64,000 bases of DNA from Ignisphaera sp. (GCA_038831005.1 JAWBKZ010000001.1:62001-126000), one strand, 5' to 3'. Positions 24,895 through 35,140 are shown, counted from the stretch's first letter. Notes: generated by a model not told the origin, from the letters alone. Program-made: numbers and translations.

Positions 24895-26061
24895 TTACGT
24901 CTCGTATTTTCTGTAGCGTTCTCTCTTTTGCATTCCTTTCTCTATACGTTTTCTAAGCCTCTTACTTAGTATCTCCATAACCTCTCTGATGCATGTGGGT
25001 AGATCCCAGCAGGATGATCTAGCCACACTATCGCCTATGTTTGTAACAATTCTTGCAGAAACTTCATACATTTTCCTAACATCTTTATCTATTATAGTAT
25101 CGGACTTCTTTAGCGGTTTTACAGCAAGTTTGAAGTCTATGATGTTTAGATATCTAGAGATATCCGCTAAATAGCTATTGACAATTCTTTCCACATATAC
25201 TTTAGCAACTTCATCGCCTTCAACAGCTTTACTTATGCTAGCCTCTATGGGGTATATAGTTGCGGATTTCTCGACATATTTCTTCAAGATGTCTATGCCG
25301 CTTAAAACACCTACTATACGATTGTCTTCCGTAATAACAGGTATGCCGGTTATACGGTTATCTATCAAGAGTTTTACAGCATTTGAAAGAGATGAGTTAG
25401 CTATAGTGGTTATTGGAGGTGATGACATGAAGTCGCTAACAGGAGCTGCTAGAAACGATTCCTCACTTTCTATCCATTCATATCCTTTTCTTCTACTGAG
25501 CTTTATACGATACAATCGTTCAACTATATCACTGAGGGTTATAACTCCAGTAATTTTTTCAAAACGATTAACGACAGGGAGTCTGGAGAAGGCGTTTTTC
25601 AGCATAAGCCATCTAGCTCGAGCTATACTTTCCCATTCCTGTATAGTTACGGCAGGACTACTCATAACTTTATCAACTGTTTCTCGTGGCACTAAATTCT
25701 TTTCGTACAAATACTTTAGAACGATATGTAGATTAACATGACCAACAACTACGTTGTCTTCATCAACTATGGGTACATCTCTAGCTCTCCAAGAAGCTAT
25801 AACCGCTATAGCTTTATCTATCGATTCATTCATGTTGATACTGTAGGGAGGATCCATAACTGTAGCTACTTTAGTCTCTCTACCTACACCCTTCATCAAT
25901 ATTGCTCTATAGCTAAGAACACCAACAAGTACGTTTCTGTCATCAACTACAGGTGTCACTCTAATTCTATGTTCGCTCATTATCGAAAGAATTTCACCTA
26001 TCTTCATCAATGGTTTGAGCAGTACTGGAGGATCTATAGCAATATCTATTATCGTTGACAT
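24895..26061 (-). CDS. Protein with four CBS domains
   Basis: A 388-residue protein. CBS repeats begin at about residues 10, 67, 129 and 212; examples are HRIRVTPVVDDRNVLVGVLS, ARDVPIVDEDNVVVGHVN, FSRLPVVNRFEKITGVITL and ITGIPVITEDNRIVGVLS. CBS pairs usually bind adenosine nucleotides and act as energy sensors. The C-terminal 110 residues (ADISRYLNIIDFKLAVK onward) form a separate mixed domain I do not recognise. No membrane or catalytic domain is attached. The convergent neighbours are the MscS-like and Trk genes, so a role in ion homeostasis is possible but only by position. Confidence 0.88.
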   Translation of the reverse strand: MSTIIDIAIDPPVLLKPLMKIGEILSIMSEHRIRVTPVVDDRNVLVGVLSYRAILMKGVGRETKVATVMDPPYSINMNESIDKAIAVIASWRARDVPIVDEDNVVVGHVNLHIVLKYLYEKNLVPRETVDKVMSSPAVTIQEWESIARARWLMLKNAFSRLPVVNRFEKITGVITLSDIVERLYRIKLSRRKGYEWIESEESFLAAPVSDFMSSPPITTIANSSLSNAVKLLIDNRITGIPVITEDNRIVGVLSGIDILKKYVEKSATIYPIEASISKAVEGDEVAKVYVERIVNSYLADISRYLNIIDFKLAVKPLKKSDTIIDKDVRKMYEVSARIVTNIGDSVARSSCWDLPTCIREVMEILSKRLRKRIEKGMQKRERYRKYET

Positions 26062-26109
26062 ATGTTCTTACCTAAAACTATGTATAGGATTCTAGTATTT
26101 TAACATTCA

Positions 26110-26355
26110 TTAAAGGTTATTGATACGTTTCCTACAGAGGATTAAGTAAAATCTTTTCTTCGAACTTGATACTTCTTTACATATAATACCATTTCTAATC
26201 ATATCAGCAATAGTCTTTCTCAGAAATACACCATCAATGTATATACCCACAGACTCTAGCTCGTTTCTCAACTCTTCAAATAGTATACCATTATCAGAAT
26301 ATCTGGTGAGTATTTCTATAATGAGTTTCTCGACATCTTTTCTTGAATAACTCAT
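26110..26355 (-). CDS. Small winged-helix-like protein
   Basis: About 81 residues. The order of helices (SRKDVEKLIIEILTRY, FEELRNELES, LRKTIADMIRNGII) and the final strand pair (KEVSSSKKRFYLILCRK) fits a small winged helix. The ATG at 26355 has GGTGATG seven bases upstream and is preferred over the start 12 bases earlier. It overlaps the 3' end of the radical SAM gene by 62 bases in another frame. No family name can be given. Confidence 0.6.
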   Translation of the reverse strand: MSYSRKDVEKLIIEILTRYSDNGILFEELRNELESVGIYIDGVFLRKTIADMIRNGIICKEVSSSKKRFYLILCRKRINNL

Positions 26356-27145
26356 AGATTTCATCACCCATAATTTTCTTCAGTTCTATAGGATCTATAG
26401 CAATCCAAGGCTTCAAATCTCTTAAACATAATCTCTTCACAACAGAAGGATAGAGCACAATAACCTCTGGATCCAACATATATATAGTATTGTTGTCTAT
26501 ATGGCTTAACCTCTCTAAGAGCATAGAAAATGATTCTCTAATACAAAAACTTATGGGAACAGCTATACGTAATCTGAAACCACTATCAATAACGTTTTCT
26601 ACAGCTTTAATCTGGTATGTATGTACAGAACCCTCTATACCTGTGATACGCTCAAACTCTTCTTCAGAACATCCCTTTAGTGAAATCCTCAACATCATGA
26701 TATCTCTAAAATCCTTAAGTATTTCAACAAAGCTCTTCTCTAAGCCTAAAAGTAGGCCATTGGTCTCTAGTATGAATACAATATTTATTTCTCTAAATCT
26801 ACTAAATGCTTCTATAACTTGAATAAGATGTTGAAAACCTAATGTAGGTTCACCTCCACTAATTCTAATAAAATTATATCCCCTAGATCTAGCTATAGAT
26901 ATCAATTCTTTTACTACATCTATAGGCTTCATCATGAATCCCTTTCCTAGGTTATGGTTTGCTTTCCAACTCCAACAATATGCACAATTAAACATACAAC
27001 CTACAGCATCAGCAACAGCAGAGCCTCCATAATGTTTAGAGGCTCTAAATCTGTAGTACCTACGTAAATAGACACCATTTTCTTCATTTACTACGATTTT
27101 CTCTACATATTTCATGATATTTAAAACATTTTCTAGCTTCAACAT
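26294..27145 (-). CDS. Radical SAM protein
   Basis: A 283-residue protein. The cluster motif GCMFNCAYCWSWK lies near residue 49-61. It is followed by the SAM-site stretch FIRISGGEPTLGF near residue 98 and a barrel-like core (ETNGLLLG, LRISLKGC). The class is the archaeal MoaA/NifB-like or activase-like radical SAM group; the substrate is unknown. The C-terminus overlaps the start of the winged-helix gene. It is the third radical SAM gene in this window, and the three do not resemble one another beyond the core motif. Confidence 0.82.
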   Translation of the reverse strand: MLKLENVLNIMKYVEKIVVNEENGVYLRRYYRFRASKHYGGSAVADAVGCMFNCAYCWSWKANHNLGKGFMMKPIDVVKELISIARSRGYNFIRISGGEPTLGFQHLIQVIEAFSRFREINIVFILETNGLLLGLEKSFVEILKDFRDIMMLRISLKGCSEEEFERITGIEGSVHTYQIKAVENVIDSGFRLRIAVPISFCIRESFSMLLERLSHIDNNTIYMLDPEVIVLYPSVVKRLCLRDLKPWIAIDPIELKKIMGDEIYELFKKRCRETHYRNTHQIF

Positions 27146-27617
27146 CTAAATCATCAACTCTCTCCTTACATACTAAATCTTAGTTAGAAGTATTTATCTT
27201 ATCAGTTAATGTACCCATCATCAATATGGAATATTTAGGTTTTGTTAAGCTATTGCGGTAATGGACAAGAATCTGAATCTATATGAACCACAATCAATTC
27301 AATATATAGAAATATATACAATAAGATATTAAGCTGATTGTTAATAGATATAGCGATTATGAATTGTTTCTAACATCTATACTCAGTACATCAACACCTT
27401 TTTTATATTGTTTACTACCATATAGAAATATCGTGTGTATAGAATAACTAGAAAGTCTTTTCGATAGTTATTTGCATATATGTCGAGATACTGGTTTAAG
27501 ACACTTATAGTAACATAATTGCTGGATATGTTTGTTGATCGCCATAGATAGTAGGGTTACAATTTTGTGTATTGATGCTGGAGTATTGTAACTAAAGAGA
27601 TACAACATGTTTTTAAT
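27146..27617. other. AT-rich intergenic region (472 bp)
   Basis: This divergent region lies between the radical SAM gene and herA. It is very AT-rich, with many TATATA and ATATAG runs, and I find no frame, RNA gene or clear palindrome. It probably carries the promoters for both directions. The ribosome binding site for herA is not obvious. Confidence 0.5.
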
Positions 27618-29366
27618 TTGATTAAACTCACATACTATCTATATATACAGGAAGGTCGATACAAGGTGCTATGTACCTCTAACATAGTGTTGGGTAAAGT
27701 TGGCGTTATTTCATATCCGAGTTCTGTTGAGATAGTATCTAGACATCCTATTCCAATAGGAGCCTATGTCGCTATACCATTCAAGGCTATAGATGTAGTA
27801 TCGGGTAACACTATAGACTATTGTGCTATAGGGGTTATAAGTCAAACATCATACAGAAGACTTGTACCAACATCACCTTCAACTACTGCTAGTGAAAGCA
27901 TAGGGTTAGAAGACGATATGCTTAGGTATGCCCCATCACTTGCTAGAATAATAGCACTTGTGGGTATTGATAATGAAGGAAAGCCTATGATTAAGATGCC
28001 AAACATTCCTCCACCACCAGATACACAAGTTTATTTAGCTCATATAGAGATCTTGTCCATGCTATTCAGCAGTAGGAAGGAAGGTTCGATAAAGATAGGG
28101 CATCTGCTTACAGAACCTAGGGTCGAGATTTATGTTGATCTAAATGCTTTAGCAAAACATCTATTTATAACAGGTACAACAGGTTCTGGTAAGAGTAATA
28201 CTGTAGCTATTTTAGCTGATCGTATGGCATCTTATGGAGGGACAGTAATAATATACGATGTTCATGGTGAATATGGCTCACTTATGCCATCATCAAACAT
28301 AGATATAGTAAATATTGAATACAAAATAAATCCTCTTGAAGTTCCACCAAAAGTTTTAGCAAGAATGATAGTACCTGAAGGTGGAGCAACTGTTCAGAGA
28401 ATGCTTGTCTCTAAAGCAATGGCGGAAGCTCAGAAGCTATTTAAAGAACTTATAAAAGACCATGGTATATCGGATAAAGCTATAGAGAGCATCTATTCAA
28501 ATGCATCATTATCTAAACAAGAATTAAGCGAACTTCTTGAGTCATTAGAGACCGAAGCTGGAGAAATAGATACTGAAACAAAGCTCATCTATTTGTTCAG
28601 ATACGTAGTTAAAAACTTCATAGAAAAGAAATATGTCAGATCTAGAGATAAAGAACTATATAGAGAATCTTCATTAAAGGCTAGTTCAAAAGTTGATGAA
28701 TTTTTCGAAAACGCAGCTTTAAGTCTCAAAACACAACAAATATCTAACCTTATAGCTCCTTCAAGGATTATTGTATTAAATGTGTCTCTTCTTAGCGATG
28801 ATCAGAAAGATTACGTACTAAAGATAGTTCTCGATGAACTTCTATGGCTATCTAAACACAACTACTTTATTGGAAAACCCTGTCCTATTGTTGTATTCAT
28901 TGAGGAAGCCCATATATTTCTATCAGCATCTAGACCAACGGCATCTAGATACTCTATAGAGAGGATAGCAAGAGAAGGTAGAAAATTTGGATTAATTCTA
29001 GGCCTGATCTCGCAAAGACCTAGAAATATAGATTTGAATACATTAAGCCAGATACAGAATTTTGTATTTATGAAGCTTGTTCAAGAAGCAGATCAACAGT
29101 CTATCATGAATGCTTCTGACTTGCTTACTGAAGATCTGGCTAGATCGTTAACCTCTATGGCTACAGGTGAAGCTCTTATTATAGGTGAATGGATTGGGCG
29201 GTTTCCTGTTTTCGTTAAAATAGATAAACACGAAGGTAAGAAAGTAGGTACATCTCTAGATATAGCATCTATATGGAGAAACAATATGAGGTTGCGGTAT
29301 ACAAGAGAAGAGAACTCATCGATGTTGAAAGAAGCTGAAAAAGAATTCTATGAGATCTTTAGCTAG
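27618..29366 (+). CDS. herA: HerA-type DNA helicase/ATPase
   Basis: A hexameric DNA translocase that works with Mre11-Rad50 and the nuclease NurA in DNA end resection. The 582 residues have a HAS-barrel N-terminal part, Walker A (FITGTTGSGKSNT) at about residues 182-194, and Walker B (PIVVFIEEAHIFL) near 422-434. An arginine-containing motif, RYSIERIAREGRKFG, follows. The start is TTG at 27618, with no good ribosome binding site. The mre11 and rad50 genes follow on the same strand with gaps of 43 and about 18 bases. Confidence 0.93.
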   Translation: MIKLTYYLYIQEGRYKVLCTSNIVLGKVGVISYPSSVEIVSRHPIPIGAYVAIPFKAIDVVSGNTIDYCAIGVISQTSYRRLVPTSPSTTASESIGLEDDMLRYAPSLARIIALVGIDNEGKPMIKMPNIPPPPDTQVYLAHIEILSMLFSSRKEGSIKIGHLLTEPRVEIYVDLNALAKHLFITGTTGSGKSNTVAILADRMASYGGTVIIYDVHGEYGSLMPSSNIDIVNIEYKINPLEVPPKVLARMIVPEGGATVQRMLVSKAMAEAQKLFKELIKDHGISDKAIESIYSNASLSKQELSELLESLETEAGEIDTETKLIYLFRYVVKNFIEKKYVRSRDKELYRESSLKASSKVDEFFENAALSLKTQQISNLIAPSRIIVLNVSLLSDDQKDYVLKIVLDELLWLSKHNYFIGKPCPIVVFIEEAHIFLSASRPTASRYSIERIAREGRKFGLILGLISQRPRNIDLNTLSQIQNFVFMKLVQEADQQSIMNASDLLTEDLARSLTSMATGEALIIGEWIGRFPVFVKIDKHEGKKVGTSLDIASIWRNNMRLRYTREENSSMLKEAEKEFYEIFS

Positions 29367-29409
29367 TATGTTTAAATGCTGTACGAATATATGTATCTAA
29401 GGGCTGAAA

Positions 29410-30642
29410 ATGTTTGCACTACATGTGAGTGATACTCATCTAGGTGCTGTTCCTAATGGTCTTCTCTCTAGAGCAAGAGATGTCTACGAAGTCTTTAAGG
29501 AGACTATAGATATAGCATTAAAAGAACGTGTAGACATTTATATTCATGCTGGAGATTTCTTTAACACATCTACCCCTCCACCAGAAGCTTATGTTGTTGC
29601 ATATAGAGGATTAAAGAAGCTAAAAGATAGAGGTATAAAGATTGTAGCTATTGCTGGTCAACATGATATTCCTAAAAAGTATGCGGTATCTCCTTTAGCG
29701 ATTCTAAGAGATGTAAGTGTTGTTGATGTAATTGCTATAGACAGTATTGTTAATGAAGAGATGGATATAGGTAACAAGAAGCTGATACTATATTGTGTGC
29801 CATATACATTCAAGAACAAAATACCATCAGTAATACCATCTCGTGAAGGCAAAGCTATTCTAATGGCACATCTACTTCTTAAAGATGTAGGGATACCTAG
29901 TCCTGAAGCAGATATATCTCTAGATATGGTTCCCTTAGGTTTTCACTATATAGCTCTAGGTGATTACCATATAAGAACAGTATTTAGACATAGAGATGGA
30001 GCTCCTGCTGTTTATCCTGGGGCTACAGAAGTTCATAGACTTAGTGAACATGGCGAAAAATATGTTGCGTTAGTTGATTTAAGTAAGAATGATGTTGCTG
30101 TAAACTTTATAGAGCTTCAAAATGTTAGACCATGGATAATTATTCAATGTGATGATGTAGCTAGATGTGTCAATAACATTTTGGAAAACGCTAAGACTAT
30201 TTTGTCAAAGGGTAAGAAGAAACCTCTAGCCTATATACTGATAGAGAAGATAAAGACAGAGATATTGAGCAATTACTTAGACGATATGGTTTCTAAAGGC
30301 TCTATAGAGTACTATATACTATCGTCATCCGAACAAAAGAATGGGGAAGAGATTAAAGCTTATGATCATAGCTATCTAGAGCAGTTAGAACATATAGATG
30401 TATTGAAAATATTGGTGAGTATACTGGGAGAAGAATCTGTAGCTAGACATCTTCTAGACCTCATAGAGAATCCAGATAAACAGTTAGCTGAACAATTTGT
30501 GAATTTCTTGAGGAATAACGAAAGTATTGTTAAAGAACTTGAAGCAAAGATCAAGAAATCATCTATACAAGAAATGGCAAAATCTTCTCAAACCTTTATA
30601 ACAAATAATGGTGGTAAGTCTTTAAGGAAACTGCTCAAGTAG
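29410..30642 (+). CDS. mre11: DNA double-strand break repair nuclease Mre11
   Basis: A 3'-5' exonuclease and endonuclease subunit. It starts with the phosphoesterase motif HVSDTHLG and continues with IHAGDFFNTSTPPPEA, AIAGQHDIP (the 'GNHD' motif with Gln), ILMAHLLLKD and ALGDYHIRT. The length of 410 is normal. AGGGCTGAAA is upstream of the ATG. It is followed directly by rad50, so the two are translated together. Confidence 0.95.
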   Translation: MFALHVSDTHLGAVPNGLLSRARDVYEVFKETIDIALKERVDIYIHAGDFFNTSTPPPEAYVVAYRGLKKLKDRGIKIVAIAGQHDIPKKYAVSPLAILRDVSVVDVIAIDSIVNEEMDIGNKKLILYCVPYTFKNKIPSVIPSREGKAILMAHLLLKDVGIPSPEADISLDMVPLGFHYIALGDYHIRTVFRHRDGAPAVYPGATEVHRLSEHGEKYVALVDLSKNDVAVNFIELQNVRPWIIIQCDDVARCVNNILENAKTILSKGKKKPLAYILIEKIKTEILSNYLDDMVSKGSIEYYILSSSEQKNGEEIKAYDHSYLEQLEHIDVLKILVSILGEESVARHLLDLIENPDKQLAEQFVNFLRNNESIVKELEAKIKKSSIQEMAKSSQTFITNNGGKSLRKLLK

Positions 30643-30660
30643 TTGAAGGTGTTAAACAAA

Positions 30661-32967
30661 ATGAGTAATATAGTTGTTATCAAGGCTATAAAATTAAATA
30701 ATGTTTTATCTCATGAACAGACATATATAGAGTTTCCACTAGGTTTAACAGCTCTTGTAGGTCCTAATGGTGCAGGTAAAAGCTCTATAATTGATGCTGC
30801 TATATATGCTTTATTTATAAATCCCCAAAACATAAGAGGTTTTAGGGGTTCAAGTAAAAAGAGTTTTCTAAGAATTGGAAGCTCTAGTGGATATATAGAA
30901 GTTGAGTTAAGCATAGGGGGAAAGAAATATGTTGTCTATAGGGGTATAAGTTTGTCTAAAGGTGATGAAGCTGTTCTCTATGAGGTTATAGAAAATGAGA
31001 AGAAGAAGGTTTTGGCGGTAGGTGTTCAAACTGTTCTAGATTATGTAAGAAAGCTTTTATCGATTCCTTCAACTGAATCTATTAGGTACACAATAATTTC
31101 ACGTCAAAATGAGATAGCGAGACTCATAGAGGAAGCACCTTCTACACGAAAAGAGCTCGTATTAAAACTTTTAGGATTGAACGAGCTTGAAAAAGCCAAA
31201 GAGGTTTTAAAGCCCTACTTAGAATTGGTGAAAAGCGATATAAAGTTTTACGATAGCTATAAACTAGAATTGAATGAAATTAGGGAGAAGGTTAAAGCGT
31301 TATCTCGTAGTATAGAGGCAGATAGAGTTGAGTTTGCGAGATTAGAGAATGAACAGAAGATACTTAGTGAAGAGATAAAGAGATATGAGAAACTCATAGA
31401 GTTAGTGAAACTTTATGATAAGCTTTCTAAAGCTATAGGGATTGTTAAAGAGCTTAAAGAAGTAGAGTCAGCTTTGTCTCTATGTAGAGAAATTCTTAGT
31501 TTAGATATAGAGAACTTCATTTCTATTACGAATGTACTAAGGGATCGGAAAAGAGATCTTGATGAAGCTCTAGAAAAGCTGAAGACCATAGAGAACGAGA
31601 TAAATATTGTTCTAAAGAACCTAGAACTAGAGCTAGAGATTCAGGTTCCTTCTTCAGTAGATACTAAAGGAGTTATAGAGTATCTTGATGAACTATCTAA
31701 GCAAATATATTTAGATAGAAGCGTTAAGCAAGCTGAATTCAATATAGCTAAGAATTCTGTAGAGATAATCGGTAGAAGCGCTAATTGTCCTCTATGTGGA
31801 AGAGAACTTAGTGATAATCTTAAAGAGAGACTTCTTTCTGAGGCCAAGAACCGTATAGATTCGATTTTGAAAGAATTGGATGAATTAGATAAGAGGTACA
31901 ACAAGGTTAAACTGTATATAGATAACGTAAAGAAGCTTGAGAAAGGTAGGCTAGAGATTCAGGTAAGGATTGAAAACAATAGAAAGATTATTGAAGAATA
32001 TATGAATAAGTATAGAGAGATAAAGAATAGTATAGAGACTGTGATCAGTAAACTAAAATCAAGCAACTTCTTTACTAAATGTCTAGATAACAGCAACATA
32101 ATAAATGTTGTTAGATGTATTCACAGATTAGCGATAGAGACTATGAAGATATATGAAGAAAAGAAACATATGTTGAGGAAACTATTTGAAGAAGAGATAA
32201 CAATAGATGAGGTTTCAAAGAAATATACAGAGGTTAAGAACAGTATAGCTGAACTTGGTTTTGATATCAATAAAATCAATATAAATGAAATTGAAGCTAG
32301 ATACAAAGAGTGTCTGAATAAATTTAATGAAGTAAGCATGAGAATGGGTCAAATAAAAGGAAGAATTGAAAGTTATTTAAAGATGCAGGAGGAGTTCAGC
32401 AAAAAAGAAAGAGAAATTGAAGAAAAGCTCAATCAGCTTAAGAAAAGTATCGAAATATATCCTGTTCTAGACTTCATGGTGAATAAGCTTTTAGGTAAAG
32501 ATGGGCTTCTAGCAAAGATGTTAACACAAGAATCAAGAAGACTAATAGAGAGATACACCAACGCTATTCTGAAGGAGTTGGACATGAGCTTCAGAATCCG
32601 TATCGATGAGGAATTCGATATTAGTGTACATACACCTTTTGGTGAACTTGATATCAGAAGCCTTAGTGGTGGTGAAATAGTGGCGCTTGCAATAGCGCTT
32701 AGAATAGCTCTAGCCTATACAGTTTTTGGCAGACTTCCAGGATTCTTCATACTCGATGAACCTACACAATTTCTAGATAGAGATAGACGTAGATCGGTAT
32801 TTGAGATAATAAAGAAGCTTTCGGAAAGAGTTCCACAGGTTATAGTGATTACACATGATGTAGAGGTAGAAGAATTAGCGGATAAGGTAGTCTATGTCTC
32901 TAAGGAAGGGGGAAGATCTATAGTTAGAGAAATAAGTGAACTTGAAAAAATTACTGAAACGGTATAA
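30661..32967 (+). CDS. rad50: DNA double-strand break repair ATPase Rad50
   Basis: SMC-like ATPase partner of Mre11. Walker A (GPNGAGKSSIIDAAIYALF) lies near residue 34. The coiled coils are long (about residues 170-600). The zinc hook NCPLCGREL has cysteines at about residues 376 and 379. The C-terminal signature is RSLSGGEIVALAIALR and Walker B is FILDEPTQFLDRDRR. The length, about 768 residues, is on the short side, as in other crenarchaea. GAAGGTG nine bases upstream supports the ATG at 30661 over a TTG at 30643 that touches the mre11 stop. Confidence 0.95.
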   Translation: MSNIVVIKAIKLNNVLSHEQTYIEFPLGLTALVGPNGAGKSSIIDAAIYALFINPQNIRGFRGSSKKSFLRIGSSSGYIEVELSIGGKKYVVYRGISLSKGDEAVLYEVIENEKKKVLAVGVQTVLDYVRKLLSIPSTESIRYTIISRQNEIARLIEEAPSTRKELVLKLLGLNELEKAKEVLKPYLELVKSDIKFYDSYKLELNEIREKVKALSRSIEADRVEFARLENEQKILSEEIKRYEKLIELVKLYDKLSKAIGIVKELKEVESALSLCREILSLDIENFISITNVLRDRKRDLDEALEKLKTIENEINIVLKNLELELEIQVPSSVDTKGVIEYLDELSKQIYLDRSVKQAEFNIAKNSVEIIGRSANCPLCGRELSDNLKERLLSEAKNRIDSILKELDELDKRYNKVKLYIDNVKKLEKGRLEIQVRIENNRKIIEEYMNKYREIKNSIETVISKLKSSNFFTKCLDNSNIINVVRCIHRLAIETMKIYEEKKHMLRKLFEEEITIDEVSKKYTEVKNSIAELGFDINKININEIEARYKECLNKFNEVSMRMGQIKGRIESYLKMQEEFSKKEREIEEKLNQLKKSIEIYPVLDFMVNKLLGKDGLLAKMLTQESRRLIERYTNAILKELDMSFRIRIDEEFDISVHTPFGELDIRSLSGGEIVALAIALRIALAYTVFGRLPGFFILDEPTQFLDRDRRRSVFEIIKKLSERVPQVIVITHDVEVEELADKVVYVSKEGGRSIVREISELEKITETV

Positions 32968-32990
32968 CACTAATAGGTATAATATCAGTA

Positions 32991-33953
32991 TTACTCTACC
33001 ACAGGTCCTATAACTTCCTTACCTACAAGCTTGTTTATACGCTCAACTTCTTTATCTACATATTTCTGTATAACATTGATATCTTCGTCTGTTAGATGAG
33101 CAAATCTACCTTGCGCCCTTAAGTAGTGTTTCACATGTTTCCTTTTAGGCACAGGAACAGTTACTCTAAATACTTCATTATTCTCTAGCTCCCAATTTAT
33201 CCACATAGCTGTTTCTGTTGCAAGTCGAGAAATCTTGATTCCATACCTTGGATCGAATCTCCAGCCTGTTGTACAAGGCTGAATGACATGTATGAATGAA
33301 GGTCCATCAACAAGTAGACCTTTTCTAAATTTATTAGCCATATCTATATAGTAAGCAGGATTAGCTGTAGCTACATAAGGTACTCTATGAGCTGCAACAA
33401 TCTCAGCTATAGGTTTCTTTGTCTGTAGCTTACCCTTTACAACTTTCCCGATAGGGGTTGTTGTTGTCCAAGCCATTATCGGTGTAGCACCACTTCTCTG
33501 TATACCTGTGTTCATGTATGCTTCGTTATCGTATAGAACATACATAACTCTATGACCTCTTTCAAGCATACCGCTAAGAGCTTGGAACCCTATATCAACA
33601 GTACCTCCATCTCCACCTATTGCAATCACATTTATTCTTCTGCTAGGATCTATCACACCCTTCTTTTGTAGAGATTTTATAGCCGCTTCTATGCCGCTAG
33701 CTACAGCTGCAGCATTCTCAAATGCTACATGTATCCATGGTACACGCCATGATGTATATGGATAAAGTGTTGTTGAAACCTCTAAGCAACCTGTAGGCGT
33801 TACAACAATTGTATTGGGTCCAGCAACCTTAAGCAGTATACGTACTATAGGCCCTACAAGACATCCAGCACAAAGGCCGTGGCCAGGTGCGAAATATTCT
33901 TCTCTTGGTAGATCAAAGAGAGATTTGTAGATAGGTATAGATGGAGAGCTCAT
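32991..33953 (-). CDS. porB: 2-oxoacid (pyruvate) ferredoxin oxidoreductase, beta subunit
   Basis: The thiamine-diphosphate-binding subunit of the enzyme that oxidises pyruvate or a related 2-oxoacid to acyl-CoA, reducing ferredoxin. The 320 residues contain AIGGDGGTVDIGFQALSGM, the ThDP motif 'GDG...', and the iron-sulfur cysteines GHGLCAGCLVG plus later cysteines (TPTGCLEV, QPCTTGW). The ATG at 33953 overlaps the stop of porA by four bases. The order in the operon is gamma-delta-alpha-beta. Confidence 0.93.
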   Translation of the reverse strand: MSSPSIPIYKSLFDLPREEYFAPGHGLCAGCLVGPIVRILLKVAGPNTIVVTPTGCLEVSTTLYPYTSWRVPWIHVAFENAAAVASGIEAAIKSLQKKGVIDPSRRINVIAIGGDGGTVDIGFQALSGMLERGHRVMYVLYDNEAYMNTGIQRSGATPIMAWTTTTPIGKVVKGKLQTKKPIAEIVAAHRVPYVATANPAYYIDMANKFRKGLLVDGPSFIHVIQPCTTGWRFDPRYGIKISRLATETAMWINWELENNEVFRVTVPVPKRKHVKHYLRAQGRFAHLTDEDINVIQKYVDKEVERINKLVGKEVIGPVVE

Positions 33954-35140
33954 TCCCTAACACCCCAATAAATTGATTCAGTTAGCCTTACACCTTTCTC
34001 GATCAGTTTAGATGCATGATAGTATATGTTGATTATATCGAGTTCCGTGACAGATCTCTGACCTATTCCAACTATGTAGTTGTATAAATCAACATCTATA
34101 GATCTAAGTCTTAGAGTTGTTAGGATCTCCATAGCCATAGGTCCCTCTAGAGCGCCACCAAATGAGATAGCTCTATCTAGAACGATAAGATGTTTGACGT
34201 TCTTAACACTATCAACCAGTTCTTTATGTGGGAATGGTCTAAATACTCTTATCTTTATTCCGCCTACTTTTGCTCCTTTCTCTCTAAGTATATCAACAAC
34301 TTCTCTAACAGTTCCATAGAGTCCTCCGTAGGTAACTATGGCAGTTTCTGCATCATCTATTCTGTAAGTTTCTACAAATCCATAGCTTCTTCCGAATCTT
34401 TTATCAAATTCTTCATCAGCTTTCCTTAAAACCTCGTAGGCATTCCTCATAGCTACAACTTGTTGGTATTTGAATTCGTAGTACCAATTAGGATCAGCTA
34501 TAGCACCAAAGGTTATTGGGTTCTCGGGATCTAATCTAGGTCTACTATAGTTCTTCGGTATATACTCTAGTATTGGAGCTCTATCCTTAGCTACGTTTAC
34601 TGGCTCATATGTATGGCTCATTATGAAGCCATCGTATACAACCATAGCTGGTAACAGAACTTCGGGATTTTCAGCAACTTTATATGCCTGTATAATGCTG
34701 TCATAAACTTCTTGTGCTGTTGATGCTATCATTGTTATCCATGAGGAATCTCTTGTAGCAAACATATCGCTATAGTCACACCATATATTTATTGGCGCAG
34801 ATAAAGCTCTAGCAGCTATAGCCATAACTATAGGCAGCCTCATACCTGAAGCAATGTAGAGCATCTCGTGCATAAGCTCTAAACCTTGAGAACTCGTAGC
34901 TGTAAACGTTCTTGCACCGGTTGCTGAAGCACCTATACATGCACTTAAGGCCGAGTGTTCACTCTCGACATGAATCATTTCCGCGTTAAGTTCACCGTTA
35001 GCAATGAACTCAGCCACCTTCTCTACAACCGGTGTTTGAGGAGTTATAGGATAAGCTGCAACTACATCTACATCAGCATCTTTTGCAGCATATGCTGCAG
35101 CATAATTGGACGTTAATGGGATTCTTTCCCACATATCCAT
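33950..35140 (-). CDS. porA: 2-oxoacid (pyruvate) ferredoxin oxidoreductase, alpha subunit
   Basis: A 396-residue subunit that supplies the pyrimidine-binding and CoA-interacting parts of the enzyme. Recognisable stretches are VDVVAAYPITPQTPVVE at the N-terminus, HVESEHSALSACIGASATGA, and the RTFTATSSQGLELMHEMLY helix. The C-terminal domain carries GGIKIRVFRPFPHKEL. The start is the ATG at 35140, directly behind the porD stop. The substrate, pyruvate or a branched-chain 2-oxoacid, cannot be settled from the sequence alone. Confidence 0.93.
   Translation of the reverse strand: MDMWERIPLTSNYAAAYAAKDADVDVVAAYPITPQTPVVEKVAEFIANGELNAEMIHVESEHSALSACIGASATGARTFTATSSQGLELMHEMLYIASGMRLPIVMAIAARALSAPINIWCDYSDMFATRDSSWITMIASTAQEVYDSIIQAYKVAENPEVLLPAMVVYDGFIMSHTYEPVNVAKDRAPILEYIPKNYSRPRLDPENPITFGAIADPNWYYEFKYQQVVAMRNAYEVLRKADEEFDKRFGRSYGFVETYRIDDAETAIVTYGGLYGTVREVVDILREKGAKVGGIKIRVFRPFPHKELVDSVKNVKHLIVLDRAISFGGALEGPMAMEILTTLRLRSIDVDLYNYIVGIGQRSVTELDIINIYYHASKLIEKGVRLTESIYWGVRE

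Noticed and set aside
25178-25741. A long plus-strand frame of 187 codons
   Set aside because: Antisense shadow of the four-CBS protein, whose domains are clear on the other strand.
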